The notes under the pieces were generated by a model. That model saw only the letters and a program-made list of their open reading frames with translations, did no database searches and was not told the origin of the DNA. This document shows, in pieces, positions 9,142-18,339 of a DNA stretch of 64,000 nt. Numbering within the stretch: the stretch's first letter is position 1; each line of letters begins with the position of its first letter. Both the position numbers and the translations under genes were made by a program. The stretch comes from Frondihabitans sucicola (GTDB lineage Bacteria > Actinomycetota > Actinomycetes > Actinomycetales > Microbacteriaceae), in NCBI RefSeq assembly GCF_030296615.1, contig NZ_AP027732.1, positions 3,477,042 through 3,541,041 of the forward strand, read 5' to 3'.

Positions 9142-10080
9142 GTGTCTGGAACCCGTAGTCTCGTCGTCGGTTCAGGTGGTCTTCTCGGCGGCGCTCTCGT
9201 GCGCGAACTCACCGCCCGAGATCGACGGGTGCATCGCGTCGCGGTGCCGTGGGACGACTCCGCCGCCGTGCCCGCCGTCATCGCCGAAGCCGTCCTTCAC
9301 CTCGTCGAGAGCGGCCCCGGGTCCGAGTGGTCCCTCTACTGGACCGCCGGAACCGGCGTCGTCGCGACGGGTGAGGCCGAGTTCGAGACCGAGCAGCGCG
9401 TCGTCGAGGCGACCCTGGCCGAGATCGAGCGCGTCCTGCCGTCCGGGACCAGCGGAACCCTGTTCTTCGCGTCCTCCGCCGGAGCGACCTACGCCGGCAA
9501 TCCGGCGCCGCCCTTCAGCGAAGACTCCGAGACCGCTCCTCTGGCGCCGTACGGCCGGGGGAAGCTTCGCCTCGAGGACACCTTCCGCGACTTCGCCGCG
9601 TCCTCGGGCCACCGCCTCCTCATCGGACGCATCTCGAACCTCTACGGCCCCGGCCAGAACATCGCCAAGCCTCAGGGCCTCATCTCACAGCTGGCAGCGG
9701 CGCGTCTCGACGGACGCCCTTCGAACATCTACGTGCCCCTGCACACCGTGAGGGACTACCTCTTCGTCGACGATGCCGGCGCCATGATCGTCGACGCCGT
9801 CGACCTCGTCGAGGACCTCGAGGCGGGCAGCAGCCTGCTCAAGATCTTCGCGGCGCAGGAGGGTGTCTCGATCAGCGGCATCATCGCGATGCTCGAGAAG
9901 GTCATGGACCGCTCGCTGGACATCGTTTCGGGCCATGATCCTGCCGCGGTCTACCAGGCGCTCGACCTGCGGTTCCGTTCGACGCAGCTCACGCAGGTCG
10001 ACGCCCGCTCTCTCACGTCCCTGGAGGAGGGCGTGCGCCGCACCGTCGCCGCCCTGCAGACCGCGCCCCGCGACTCGTAG
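9142..10080 (+). CDS. NAD(P)-dependent epimerase/reductase, extended SDR family
   Basis: A 312-residue Rossmann-fold protein with the nucleotide motif VGSGGLLGGAL at residues 9-19. SSAGATYAG with YGRGKLRLED gives the Ser and the YxxxK catalytic pair, and RISNLYGPGQN follows. These mark an extended short-chain dehydrogenase acting on a nucleotide sugar. Substrate and reaction are not readable. It could be a 4-keto reductase or epimerase completing the product of the two GDP-mannose dehydratase-type genes at 16336-18306, since no dedicated reductase is seen beside them. It follows a GT2 gene on the same strand and converges on the GT4 pair. Confidence 0.8.
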   Translation: MSGTRSLVVGSGGLLGGALVRELTARDRRVHRVAVPWDDSAAVPAVIAEAVLHLVESGPGSEWSLYWTAGTGVVATGEAEFETEQRVVEATLAEIERVLPSGTSGTLFFASSAGATYAGNPAPPFSEDSETAPLAPYGRGKLRLEDTFRDFAASSGHRLLIGRISNLYGPGQNIAKPQGLISQLAAARLDGRPSNIYVPLHTVRDYLFVDDAGAMIVDAVDLVEDLEAGSSLLKIFAAQEGVSISGIIAMLEKVMDRSLDIVSGHDPAAVYQALDLRFRSTQLTQVDARSLTSLEEGVRRTVAALQTAPRDS

Positions 10081-10114
10081 GCGACCCGGCCGAGGGGAGG
10101 CCGACCTCGAGGGG

Positions 10115-11599
10115 TTACTCGGTCGCCAGGCTCCACATCGCGTCGGCGTAGTCGTCCCAGCTCGGGTGCTCGAGACTGTCGGCCTGCTGCGCCAGCCGGG
10201 ACACCAGGGCATCGTCCGTCAGGAGGGCCCCGATCGACATGGCCATCGCCGCGATGTCATGCGGCGACACGAGAACCGCACCGTTGTCTTCACCGAGATC
10301 GCGCATGCTGCCGAAGTCGCTCGTCAGCACCGGCGTCCCGCTCGCGAGGGACTCGACGACGGGCAGGCCGAACCCCTCGTTGATGCTGCAGAACACCGAG
10401 AATCGGGCGAGCCGGTAGAGGCTCCAGACGATCTCGTCGCTGACGCCGGAGAGGAGCGAGATGCGTCTGCCCACCCGTCGCAGATTGGCGACCATCGTCT
10501 TGAACTCTCCGTCGCCCCAGGCGTTGCCGCCGACCAGGACGAGATGGAAGTCGTGCCCCCGACGCCAGTTGAGCTCGGCGGCGGCGAGGAGATTGAGGTG
10601 GTTCTTCCGCGGCTCGTGACTGCCGACGGCGAGAACGATCGGGAGGCCGTCGTCGAGGCCGAGCTCGCGGCGGGTGCTCTCGACGACGTCGTCCGCCACG
10701 TCACCCGTCTGCCAGGGCAGTGCGATGGTCTCGACCCGAGGACCTTCGAGACCCGTGCCTCCGAGCATCCGCCGCCAGCCGCCGTATTCGGTGGCCGCGG
10801 CGGACGAGATGGCGCCCACGGCGTCGAAAGCCGACAAAGCGGCGAGGTACTTGGAGAAAGCACCCGGCATGCCGGGCCCGCTGGTCTCGGAGGTCGTCAC
10901 CGGGATGCAGTCGAACCCGATGGCCGTCGAGCGACTCCGGCTGAAACGCGCGATCGTGTGGATGTTCCAGGTCCGCTTCGATTCCGTCGTGATCTCGGGA
11001 AGCACGAACGTCGCGCGAAAGGGGACGACGAAAGCGTCACGGTGTTGGACGATGCGGTCGCGGACGGCGTCATCGAGAATGACCCGGGAGATCTCGTCGT
11101 CGCTCGAGCCGACGAGTCGCGCTCCGTTGAGGGTCCAGGAGACGAGACTCACGTCGTGGTCTCGGGCCCACCGGGTGATCGTCGCGCGAGACACGCGCTG
11201 GATTCCGGTGGTGAACCGGCTGCGACCGGTGTCGGTCACATCGATGACGATCCCCGAGTCGACGACCACCTCGCCCGCCTGCGCCGGGACCGGTGTCGCC
11301 GCGGCGCGCGACCAGCTCGCCCGAAGGGGTTTTCGCAGCCCCTGCAGGCGCCAGTCCCGGGTGAAGTCGAGGATCTCGGAGGAGGTCGGGATCCGACGCT
11401 CGAGACACGCGAGGAGAAGGTAGGACACCGAGTCGTCCGGGGCGCCCAGAGCTGTCGACACCTCGTCGACCAGTCGGGCACCCTTACTTCGCTTCCAGCC
11501 GTCGGCCGCACCGAGGAGCGCCGTCGCGGCGACCCGAAGGGCTGCATCGGCTGCAGGGCGACCGAGGACGGCGAGGCCGGGGATCGTCATGGTCGTCAT
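10115..11599 (-). CDS. GT4 glycosyltransferase, TGIQRV family (module A, second GT)
   Basis: A 494-residue protein. The first 115 residues are helical and of unknown function. Then come FTTGIQRVSR, IGFDCIPV and the GT-B donor-binding half: GSHEPRKNH, SVFCSINEGFGLPVVES (the EX7E glutamates) and a C-terminal SWDDYADAMW. These blocks are shared with the enzymes at 11596 and 19800 and define a subfamily within GT4, retaining transferases that use NDP-sugars in the cytoplasm. It overlaps the upstream GT4 gene by 4 bp (ATGA), so both are co-translated. The sugar transferred is unknown. Confidence 0.85.
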   Translation of the reverse strand: MTTMTIPGLAVLGRPAADAALRVAATALLGAADGWKRSKGARLVDEVSTALGAPDDSVSYLLLACLERRIPTSSEILDFTRDWRLQGLRKPLRASWSRAAATPVPAQAGEVVVDSGIVIDVTDTGRSRFTTGIQRVSRATITRWARDHDVSLVSWTLNGARLVGSSDDEISRVILDDAVRDRIVQHRDAFVVPFRATFVLPEITTESKRTWNIHTIARFSRSRSTAIGFDCIPVTTSETSGPGMPGAFSKYLAALSAFDAVGAISSAAATEYGGWRRMLGGTGLEGPRVETIALPWQTGDVADDVVESTRRELGLDDGLPIVLAVGSHEPRKNHLNLLAAAELNWRRGHDFHLVLVGGNAWGDGEFKTMVANLRRVGRRISLLSGVSDEIVWSLYRLARFSVFCSINEGFGLPVVESLASGTPVLTSDFGSMRDLGEDNGAVLVSPHDIAAMAMSIGALLTDDALVSRLAQQADSLEHPSWDDYADAMWSLATE

Positions 11600-13140
11600 C
11601 GGAGGCTTTCTGTTGCGGAGGCGGCGGCCGGGGCCAGGGGGACGACGGCGGCCTGCCAGAGCTCGTCGGCGTAGGTCTTCCAGGTTTTCTGGGTCTGGCC
11701 CTCGATCTCGCGGCGCAGACCGCTCAACGCGACGTCATCGGTCAGGAGTGTCCGCATGGCGGCGACGATCTGCTCGTCATCACGCGGATCGACCTGGAGG
11801 CAGCCACCGGCGGCGGCGACTTCGTCGAGACTGCCGAAGTCGCTCGTCAACACGGGGGTCCCGAACGCGAGGGACTCCGCCACGGGGAGGCCGAAGCCTT
11901 CGTGGAGCGAAGCGAAGACCGAGAATCGCGCCCGCGCGAAGAACGACCACAGGTCTTCGTCGCCGAGTCTGCGGTGTGACTCGACGCGCATGCCCTCCTT
12001 TCGCAGCTCGGCGACCTTTCGATCGAACCGGTAGGTCGCCTGTCGGCTCCCTCCGCCGATGAAGACGATTCGGAAGTCGTGACCCTCGCGGAAGAGGACC
12101 TCGGCGGCGAAGAGCGCTGCGTCCTGATTCTTCCGCGGCTCGTGGCTGCCGACGGACAGGATGATCGGCGGTTCTTTCGGGTCGACGACGACGCTGGCCA
12201 CGGCGCGCCGGGCGATCTCGGAGACTTCCGTCGCCAACGACACGGCGACGACGCTCGGACCCTCGACGCCTTGACTGGGCAACATGTCGACGAAACCGCG
12301 GAACTCGTCGGACGCCGACTCGCTGATGCCGGCGACGACGTCGACGTGCTTGACGACGCTCAGGTAGTGCGCGAACCGCTCCGATTCGGCGTTGGGAAGC
12401 GTGTCGGCGCTGATCAGCGGAATCGCGTCGTAGCCGATGGCGGAGACGGTGTTCGGAGAGTCGGCGGCGAGGCACGCGATCTCGGGGCAGACGCCGTCGG
12501 CCGGGACCTCGGCGAGAAGGAGGGTGGACTCCCACGGCACGAGGATCGCCGCGGTCTCGAGCTCGGCGTTGGTCACCGGGTCGTCGACGACCTTCTCGAA
12601 GCGGCGATCGTTCCAGTGCAGGACGCGGTCGCGCTGGCGCTCGGTGAGAGGAACGTAGCCGGAATTGTCGACGGTCCAGGCGACGAGGCGGTGCGGACGA
12701 TCCGGGTCGTCCTGCCATTCGGGCACGGTGTGCCGGACGACGCGCTGGATGCCGGTGTTGTGCTCCCAGCGCGCGCAGAAGTCGACGTCGACGAGCACCT
12801 CGCCCGTCACGATCTCGATGCTGCGGAGCGCCGAGAACGACCGTGATCCTGCCTGGATCGTGCCCTCGAGGGCGCTGATCATCGCGGTCGCGGGCGTCGA
12901 CAGCACCAGTGCCCGCGAGAGGCGGGCGAGGTCGTCCGGTTCGGGGAAGATGCCGGTGATGCCGATGTGCAGGAGCCAGACCTGGCGGTCGTCGTGCGAC
13001 GAAGCCACGGAACGGCTGAGGGTGTCGAGGACTTCGGCGGCGGTGGACGTGTCGCCCACTGTGACGCCGAGGGTCGCGGCCACTCTGACCAGTCGCGCCC
13101 GGAGGGCGCGCTGCAGCTCGGTCGTATCGACTCGCGGCAT
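11596..13140 (-). CDS. GT4 glycosyltransferase, TGIQRV family (module A, first GT)
   Basis: A 514-residue paralog of its downstream neighbour. It shows NTGIQRVVRHTVPEW, ILVPWESTLLLAEVP, SAIGYDAIPLI, GSHEPRKNQD, ASLHEGFGLPVAES and the ending TWKTYADELW. ATG 13140 was chosen because it shares one base with the stop of the small coiled-coil gene upstream (TGATG coupling). The catalytic glutamates of GT4 are intact. The N-terminal 125 residues are unique to this family. The closest match in the window is the enzyme at 19800-21347, which also follows a small protein, so the whole unit looks duplicated. Confidence 0.86.
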   Translation of the reverse strand: MPRVDTTELQRALRARLVRVAATLGVTVGDTSTAAEVLDTLSRSVASSHDDRQVWLLHIGITGIFPEPDDLARLSRALVLSTPATAMISALEGTIQAGSRSFSALRSIEIVTGEVLVDVDFCARWEHNTGIQRVVRHTVPEWQDDPDRPHRLVAWTVDNSGYVPLTERQRDRVLHWNDRRFEKVVDDPVTNAELETAAILVPWESTLLLAEVPADGVCPEIACLAADSPNTVSAIGYDAIPLISADTLPNAESERFAHYLSVVKHVDVVAGISESASDEFRGFVDMLPSQGVEGPSVVAVSLATEVSEIARRAVASVVVDPKEPPIILSVGSHEPRKNQDAALFAAEVLFREGHDFRIVFIGGGSRQATYRFDRKVAELRKEGMRVESHRRLGDEDLWSFFARARFSVFASLHEGFGLPVAESLAFGTPVLTSDFGSLDEVAAAGGCLQVDPRDDEQIVAAMRTLLTDDVALSGLRREIEGQTQKTWKTYADELWQAAVVPLAPAAASATESLR

Positions 13141-13427
13141 CAACGCCCCAGTCGCTTGGCGATGGCGGCCGCGGAGAGTTGGGCGGCCGGAACGACGCCG
13201 AATTCGTCGACCTTGCGCTGGACCATGCGGACCAGGCGCAGAGGCCTCGTGATCCGCCAGGACAGGGTCGACTGCATCTCGCGAACGGCATCCGTCACGC
13301 TCGAGGTCACCCGGAGCCAGTCGTCGAGGACGGCTTCGCGGAGCTCGTTCAGGTCGTCCTCTGCACTCTGGGCGGCCCCGCCCTCCGGGATGTTCTGAGG
13401 GTCGCTCTGCGGCTCGGAAAGTGACAC
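13140..13427 (-). CDS. Small helical protein with STLSWRITRPLR motif (module A)
   Basis: A 95-residue protein starting at the GTG at 13427, with AAGGA seven bases upstream. Residues 1-20 are polar and acidic, then a long helix (LNELREAVLDDWLRVTSSVT) leads to MQSTLSWRITRPLRLVR and a basic tail ending AIAKRLGR. The S-W-R-I-T-[RK]-P motif is usually found at the C-terminal end of multidomain surface-glycan glycosyltransferases and methyltransferases, after a coiled coil. Here it stands alone and is translationally coupled to a GT4 gene. The relative at 21344-21616 has the same placement. A scaffold or membrane-anchoring subunit is my inference; no enzymatic motif is present. Confidence 0.72.
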   Translation of the reverse strand: MSLSEPQSDPQNIPEGGAAQSAEDDLNELREAVLDDWLRVTSSVTDAVREMQSTLSWRITRPLRLVRMVQRKVDEFGVVPAAQLSAAAIAKRLGR

Positions 13428-13555
13428 GTATGGATCCTTCTTCTGATCTCGGAAGCGCCCTCTCGCCCCGCACGGGGGTGTCGAGAGTTCGAGAGAACAC
13501 CATACCGTGGTGAGGACCCTGTCTTTCGGGAGACGGGCATCGAAGCTAGGGAAGC

Positions 13556-14116
13556 ATGAACCGCAAATCCACTGCGATCTGGATCGTCGGGGCCGTCGTG
13601 GTCGTCGGGGCAGGAATCGGCGTCGCCGCGCACGCCGTGGCGACGCGTGACAGCTCGGCTGCGAGTTCGCCGCGTCCGTCGGCGACGTCGACCGGCGCTG
13701 CCTCGACAGCCCCCGGCGTTCCACCGACAAGCACGGCGGTCAACCCGCGACCCGCTGCGTCCGATCCGGCATCCACGACACCGACGCGTCCCAGCGCTAC
13801 CCCGTCGACACCCGCCACAGCCGTGAAGAAGGTCACTCCTCTTCTCAGCTACTACGCCTTCTCCGGCTCCACCCTGACTCTCGGCGCCGGAGTGAACGGC
13901 CTGGTCGACACGGGCGGTACCTGCACGGTCACGGCCTCGCGCGGCGACTCCACCGTCACGCAACGCTTTTCGGCCTCGCCCGGTCCGACCTCGACCGACT
14001 GCGGCGCCATGGCACTCACTTCGCCCCGATTCGTCCACGGCACCTGGAGCCTGATCATCGCCTACTCGTCCCTCCGCGCTTCCGGAACGTCCGCCGCGAT
14101 GCAGGTGACCCTCTGA
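13556..14116 (+). CDS. Membrane-anchored or secreted protein with Ser/Thr/Pro stalk
   Basis: A 186-residue protein with one N-terminal hydrophobic span (IWIVGAVVVVGAGIGVAAHAV) that could be a signal-anchor. A 60-residue low-complexity stretch rich in Ser, Thr, Ala and Pro follows, and then a C-terminal domain of about 90 residues with two cysteines (GGTCTV and TDCGAM) likely forming a disulfide in an immunoglobulin-like beta fold. The stalk resembles glycosylated linkers of wall proteins. The stop overlaps the ATG of the next secreted protein by one base, so the two probably work together at the surface. I do not recognise the family. Confidence 0.75.
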   Translation: MNRKSTAIWIVGAVVVVGAGIGVAAHAVATRDSSAASSPRPSATSTGAASTAPGVPPTSTAVNPRPAASDPASTTPTRPSATPSTPATAVKKVTPLLSYYAFSGSTLTLGAGVNGLVDTGGTCTVTASRGDSTVTQRFSASPGPTSTDCGAMALTSPRFVHGTWSLIIAYSSLRASGTSAAMQVTL

Positions 14117-16251
14117 TGCGACGTCGTCTCTCGCGACTGGCTGCGCTGCTTCTCCCGGTGGCTCTCGTCGCGGGCGCCCTGACGGTCGCGTTCGACGTCG
14201 CCGTCCCGGCCCAGAAGGCCACAGCCGCCGACGCGTCCCTCTTCCAGGCGGGCAACATCATCTCCGACCAGGCCTTCAACGACACCGGCACGATGTCGGC
14301 GGCTCAGATCCAGGCGTTCCTCGCGAGCAAGGTGACGACGTGCACGTCGGGGCGCACGTGCCTCAAGGACTACCGTCAGACCACGAGCACTCGCGCGGCC
14401 AACGCCTACTGCTCGAAATACACGGGGGCTGCGAGCGAGACAGCGGCCACCATCCTCTCGAAGGTGTCCAAGGCCTGCGGTATCAACCCCCAGGTCCTGC
14501 TGGTCACCCTGCAGAAGGAAGAGGGCCTGGTCACCTCGACGGGCCCGTCGTCCGGTGCGTACACGATCGCCACCGGCTTCGCCTGCCCGGACACCGCGGC
14601 GTGCGACTCGCGCTACTACGGCTTCTTCAACCAGCTCTACAGCGCCGCCAGACAGTTCCAGGTCTACGCCAAGAATCCGATGTCGTTCCGATACCGATCG
14701 GGCGTGAACAACATCATCCAGTACAGTCCGAGCGCCGCCTGCGGCTCGGCCTCCGTCTACATCCAGAACCAGGCGACGGCGAGTCTCTACAACTACACGC
14801 CCTACACACCGAACGCGGCCTCCCTGGCAGCCGGATACGGGTCGGCGAGCTGTGGCGCGTACGGCAACCGCAACTTCTACCTGTACTTCGCGGATTGGTT
14901 CGGCAATCCCTCGAACTGGTTCAAGTCGTCGTCCTTCGAAGGCGGCTCGGTCGCCGGCTGGACGCGCAGCGTCGGCACCAGCAACCGCTCGATCGCCGTC
15001 GACCCCGCGCACGCGCAGTCCGGCATCGACTACATGGTCATCAACACCCAGCAGAAGGGCTCCGCCCTGACCCAGGACGTCACCCGCACCACGCGGGTCG
15101 GGGAGCAGGCGATCGCGAGCGTCTGGGTGCGGTCCGCCACCGCGACGCCGTTCTCCGGCCGACTGTCGCTCTGGGGGCTCGGAGGGACGACCGAGCAGGC
15201 CGTAACGAATTTCTCGGTGACCGGCACGTGGACCCTCGTCACCGTCACCCTTCCGGTGCGCACATCGGACCACGGGACGATCCGGCTCGACATCAATATG
15301 AACACGACAGGCGCGAACCTCTGGGTCGACAACACCTCTCTGACGTTCGGCACCGCTCCCGTGCTCCAGAACAAGTTGGCGAACCCGTCCTTCGAAGGCA
15401 GCTTCGCGGGCTGGGGCCCGGGCAACGGCGCGATGAACCAGCAGATCTACAAGCAGACGACTGCTCGGCAGGGCTCCTGGTTCGCGGCGGCTAACACGCC
15501 TGTCGCCGGCCGGAGTTTCTCGCAGACGGTCAAGCAATCGACGGCCTCGGGCCAGCGCTGGACCTTCAGCGTCTATCTCCGCTCCAGCACCTCGAAGCCG
15601 TTCACCGGCAGCCTCGCGCTCTGGGGGCTCGGCGGATCGTCGAACATCCGGAGCACCGTGCCCTTCACCGTCGGCAGCACCTGGACCAAGGTCGAGACGA
15701 CTCTCGACATCGGCGCGATACGCCCGTCACAGCTGAAGGCGGAGGTCTACCTCTCGACGACGGCGGCCACCGCGAGCCTCTGGCTCGACCAGGCGTCGGT
15801 GTCCAACAACCTCCTCACGGCGGGTTCGTTCGAGGCGGGACAGACCACGGGCTGGAACCGGGCGGTCTCCACGATGAACCTGGTGTCGTACCCGGCCTCC
15901 GCCACAGCCGTGACGGCCCAGAACGGGGTGTCCCTCGGGGCGACCAACACGCCGAAGGCTGCCTACTCCATCTCGCAGTCGCGAACCATGGCGCCGGCTC
16001 CCGGCGAGACCTACTCGGCCGAGATCTGGGTGCGGTCGGCGTCCGGCGCCGCGTTCAAGGGACGCCTCGCCCTCTGGGCGCTGGGCGGGACGACCGAGGC
16101 GACCAGCACCTCGTTCACGGCCGGCGCCACGTGGCAGCGAGTGGCGATCGAGCTCCCGATCGCGAAGACGGGCCACACGAGTCTGAAGTTCGAAGTCTAT
16201 GAGGACACGGTGGGTTCGACGCTCTTCCTGGACGGCGCTCAGCTCCACTGA
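14116..16251 (+). CDS. Secreted protein: lysozyme-like N-domain plus three CBM-like repeats
   Basis: A 711-residue exported protein with a signal peptide (about 1-36, cleavage near ATAADA). Residues 38-265 form a Cys-rich domain with MSAAQIQAFLASK, ACGINPQVLLVTLQKEEGLV and an ending LYFADWFGNP. The Gln-Lys-Glu-Glu stretch in a helix recalls the catalytic Glu of lytic transglycosylase-like folds, though no hydrolase activity is proven. Three repeats of about 135-150 residues follow. Each starts with an SFEG/SFEA motif and holds LWGLGG or LWALGG and a terminal LWVDN-, LWLDQ- or LFLDG-like strand, the pattern of CBM4/9-type carbohydrate-binding jelly rolls. It is translationally coupled to the stalk protein and probably binds the surface glycan or peptidoglycan. 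Confidence 0.8.
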   Translation: MRRRLSRLAALLLPVALVAGALTVAFDVAVPAQKATAADASLFQAGNIISDQAFNDTGTMSAAQIQAFLASKVTTCTSGRTCLKDYRQTTSTRAANAYCSKYTGAASETAATILSKVSKACGINPQVLLVTLQKEEGLVTSTGPSSGAYTIATGFACPDTAACDSRYYGFFNQLYSAARQFQVYAKNPMSFRYRSGVNNIIQYSPSAACGSASVYIQNQATASLYNYTPYTPNAASLAAGYGSASCGAYGNRNFYLYFADWFGNPSNWFKSSSFEGGSVAGWTRSVGTSNRSIAVDPAHAQSGIDYMVINTQQKGSALTQDVTRTTRVGEQAIASVWVRSATATPFSGRLSLWGLGGTTEQAVTNFSVTGTWTLVTVTLPVRTSDHGTIRLDINMNTTGANLWVDNTSLTFGTAPVLQNKLANPSFEGSFAGWGPGNGAMNQQIYKQTTARQGSWFAAANTPVAGRSFSQTVKQSTASGQRWTFSVYLRSSTSKPFTGSLALWGLGGSSNIRSTVPFTVGSTWTKVETTLDIGAIRPSQLKAEVYLSTTAATASLWLDQASVSNNLLTAGSFEAGQTTGWNRAVSTMNLVSYPASATAVTAQNGVSLGATNTPKAAYSISQSRTMAPAPGETYSAEIWVRSASGAAFKGRLALWALGGTTEATSTSFTAGATWQRVAIELPIAKTGHTSLKFEVYEDTVGSTLFLDGAQLH

Positions 16252-16290
16252 CCAGGCGCGTGTTCGGGCGGGCCGACAGGGTGGCCGGGC

Positions 16291-16296
16291 TATAGT
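16291..16296 (+). promoter_or_regulatory. Candidate -10 hexamer (TATAGT) for gmd
   Basis: TATAGT lies in an otherwise GC-rich gap and is one base from the TATAAT consensus. It places a transcription start near 16303 and gives a leader of about 33 bases to the TTG start, with AAGGA at 16324-16328 as ribosome binding site. A -35 element is not clear. Confidence 0.45.
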
Positions 16297-16335
16297 GACG
16301 TGTCGGAAAACGCCGAGGAACCTAAGGAATTTGAA

Positions 16336-17324
<989 letters not shown>

Positions 17325-17352
17325 CAGGCGGACGAGTCCGGGAGCACGCACG

Positions 17353-18306
17353 ATGCCACGCGCACTGATCACGGGCGTCTCCGGCCAGACCGGGAGCTAC
17401 CTCGCCGAGAACCTCCTCGCCCGCGGGTGGGAGGTGCACGGTGTCCAGCGTGAAGACACGCGCGATCCCATCGTTCCGGCGCCGGTGACGGTGCACCAGG
17501 CCGACCTCGCCGACTTCCCCGCGACGGCCGCCGTCGTCGCCGCCGTCGCCCCCGACACGCTCTTCAACCTCGCAGCGCTGTCGTCGGTCGCCGCGTCGTG
17601 GCAGAAGCCGATCGAGACGGCCCTGCTCAACGGCGCCGCCGTGGCGAACCTTCTCGATGCGGTGAGCGCGCTGCCGCCCGCCGATTCCGGTGCCTTGCGC
17701 GGATTCGTGCAGGCGTCGAGCGCCGAACTGTTCGGAGCGGCCGACGAGTCACCCCAGACGGAGTCGACCCCGATCCGACCGGTGAATCCCTACGGCGCCT
17801 CGAAGGCCTACGGCCACGCACTGGTCGGCGCCTATCGTGCCGCCGGTCTCCGCGCCTCGAGCGTGATCCTCTACAACCACGAGTCTCCTCGTCGTCCCGA
17901 GGCCTTCGTCACGCGCAAGATCACCGCAGGCGTCGCCAGGATCACGCGCGGCGAGCAGGACGAACTCGTGCTCGGCAACCTCGATGCGCGGAGAGACTGG
18001 GGCTGGGCGCCCGACTACGCGGAAGCTCTGGCCCTCGTGGGTGACTCCGACTTCGCGTCCGACTACATCGTCGCGACCGGCGAGTCGCACACCATCCGCG
18101 ACTTCGTCGCCGCCGCGTTCTCCGCGGCCGGCATCGACGAGTGGGAGCACCTCGTCCGAGTCGACCCAGCCTTCGTCCGACCCGTCGACGCCACGGAGCT
18201 GCGGGGAGACTCCAGCCGTCTCAGGAACGCGCTGGGCTGGTCGCCCACGAAGGGTTTCGCCGAGGTCGTTGCGGCCATGGTGAGTCACGACCTCGGCCAG
18301 AGCTGA
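17353..18306 (+). CDS. GDP-mannose 4,6-dehydratase-type SDR (diverged paralog of gmd)
   Basis: A 317-residue protein with ITGVSGQTGSYL (nucleotide binding), QASSAELFG, NPYGASKAYGH (YxxxK), LYNHESPRRPE and DARRDWGWAPDYAEAL. The NHESPRR and RDWGWAPDY blocks place it with Gmd rather than with GDP-4-keto-6-deoxymannose reductases, yet it is diverged and shorter than its upstream neighbour. It may act on another GDP-sugar, or have become the reductase or epimerase that finishes the pathway; the sequence alone does not decide. It is probably co-transcribed with gmd. Confidence 0.82.
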   Translation: MPRALITGVSGQTGSYLAENLLARGWEVHGVQREDTRDPIVPAPVTVHQADLADFPATAAVVAAVAPDTLFNLAALSSVAASWQKPIETALLNGAAVANLLDAVSALPPADSGALRGFVQASSAELFGAADESPQTESTPIRPVNPYGASKAYGHALVGAYRAAGLRASSVILYNHESPRRPEAFVTRKITAGVARITRGEQDELVLGNLDARRDWGWAPDYAEALALVGDSDFASDYIVATGESHTIRDFVAAAFSAAGIDEWEHLVRVDPAFVRPVDATELRGDSSRLRNALGWSPTKGFAEVVAAMVSHDLGQS

Positions 18307-18339
18307 CGGGCTCTCCGTCTTCTCCCACGGTGCGCGCGC

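Noticed and set aside
11596..13503. Longer 635-residue form of the module A GT4
   Set aside because: The extra N-terminal 121 residues are antisense-like, Arg-rich and overlap the small coiled-coil gene. ATG 13140, overlapping that gene's stop, is the natural start.
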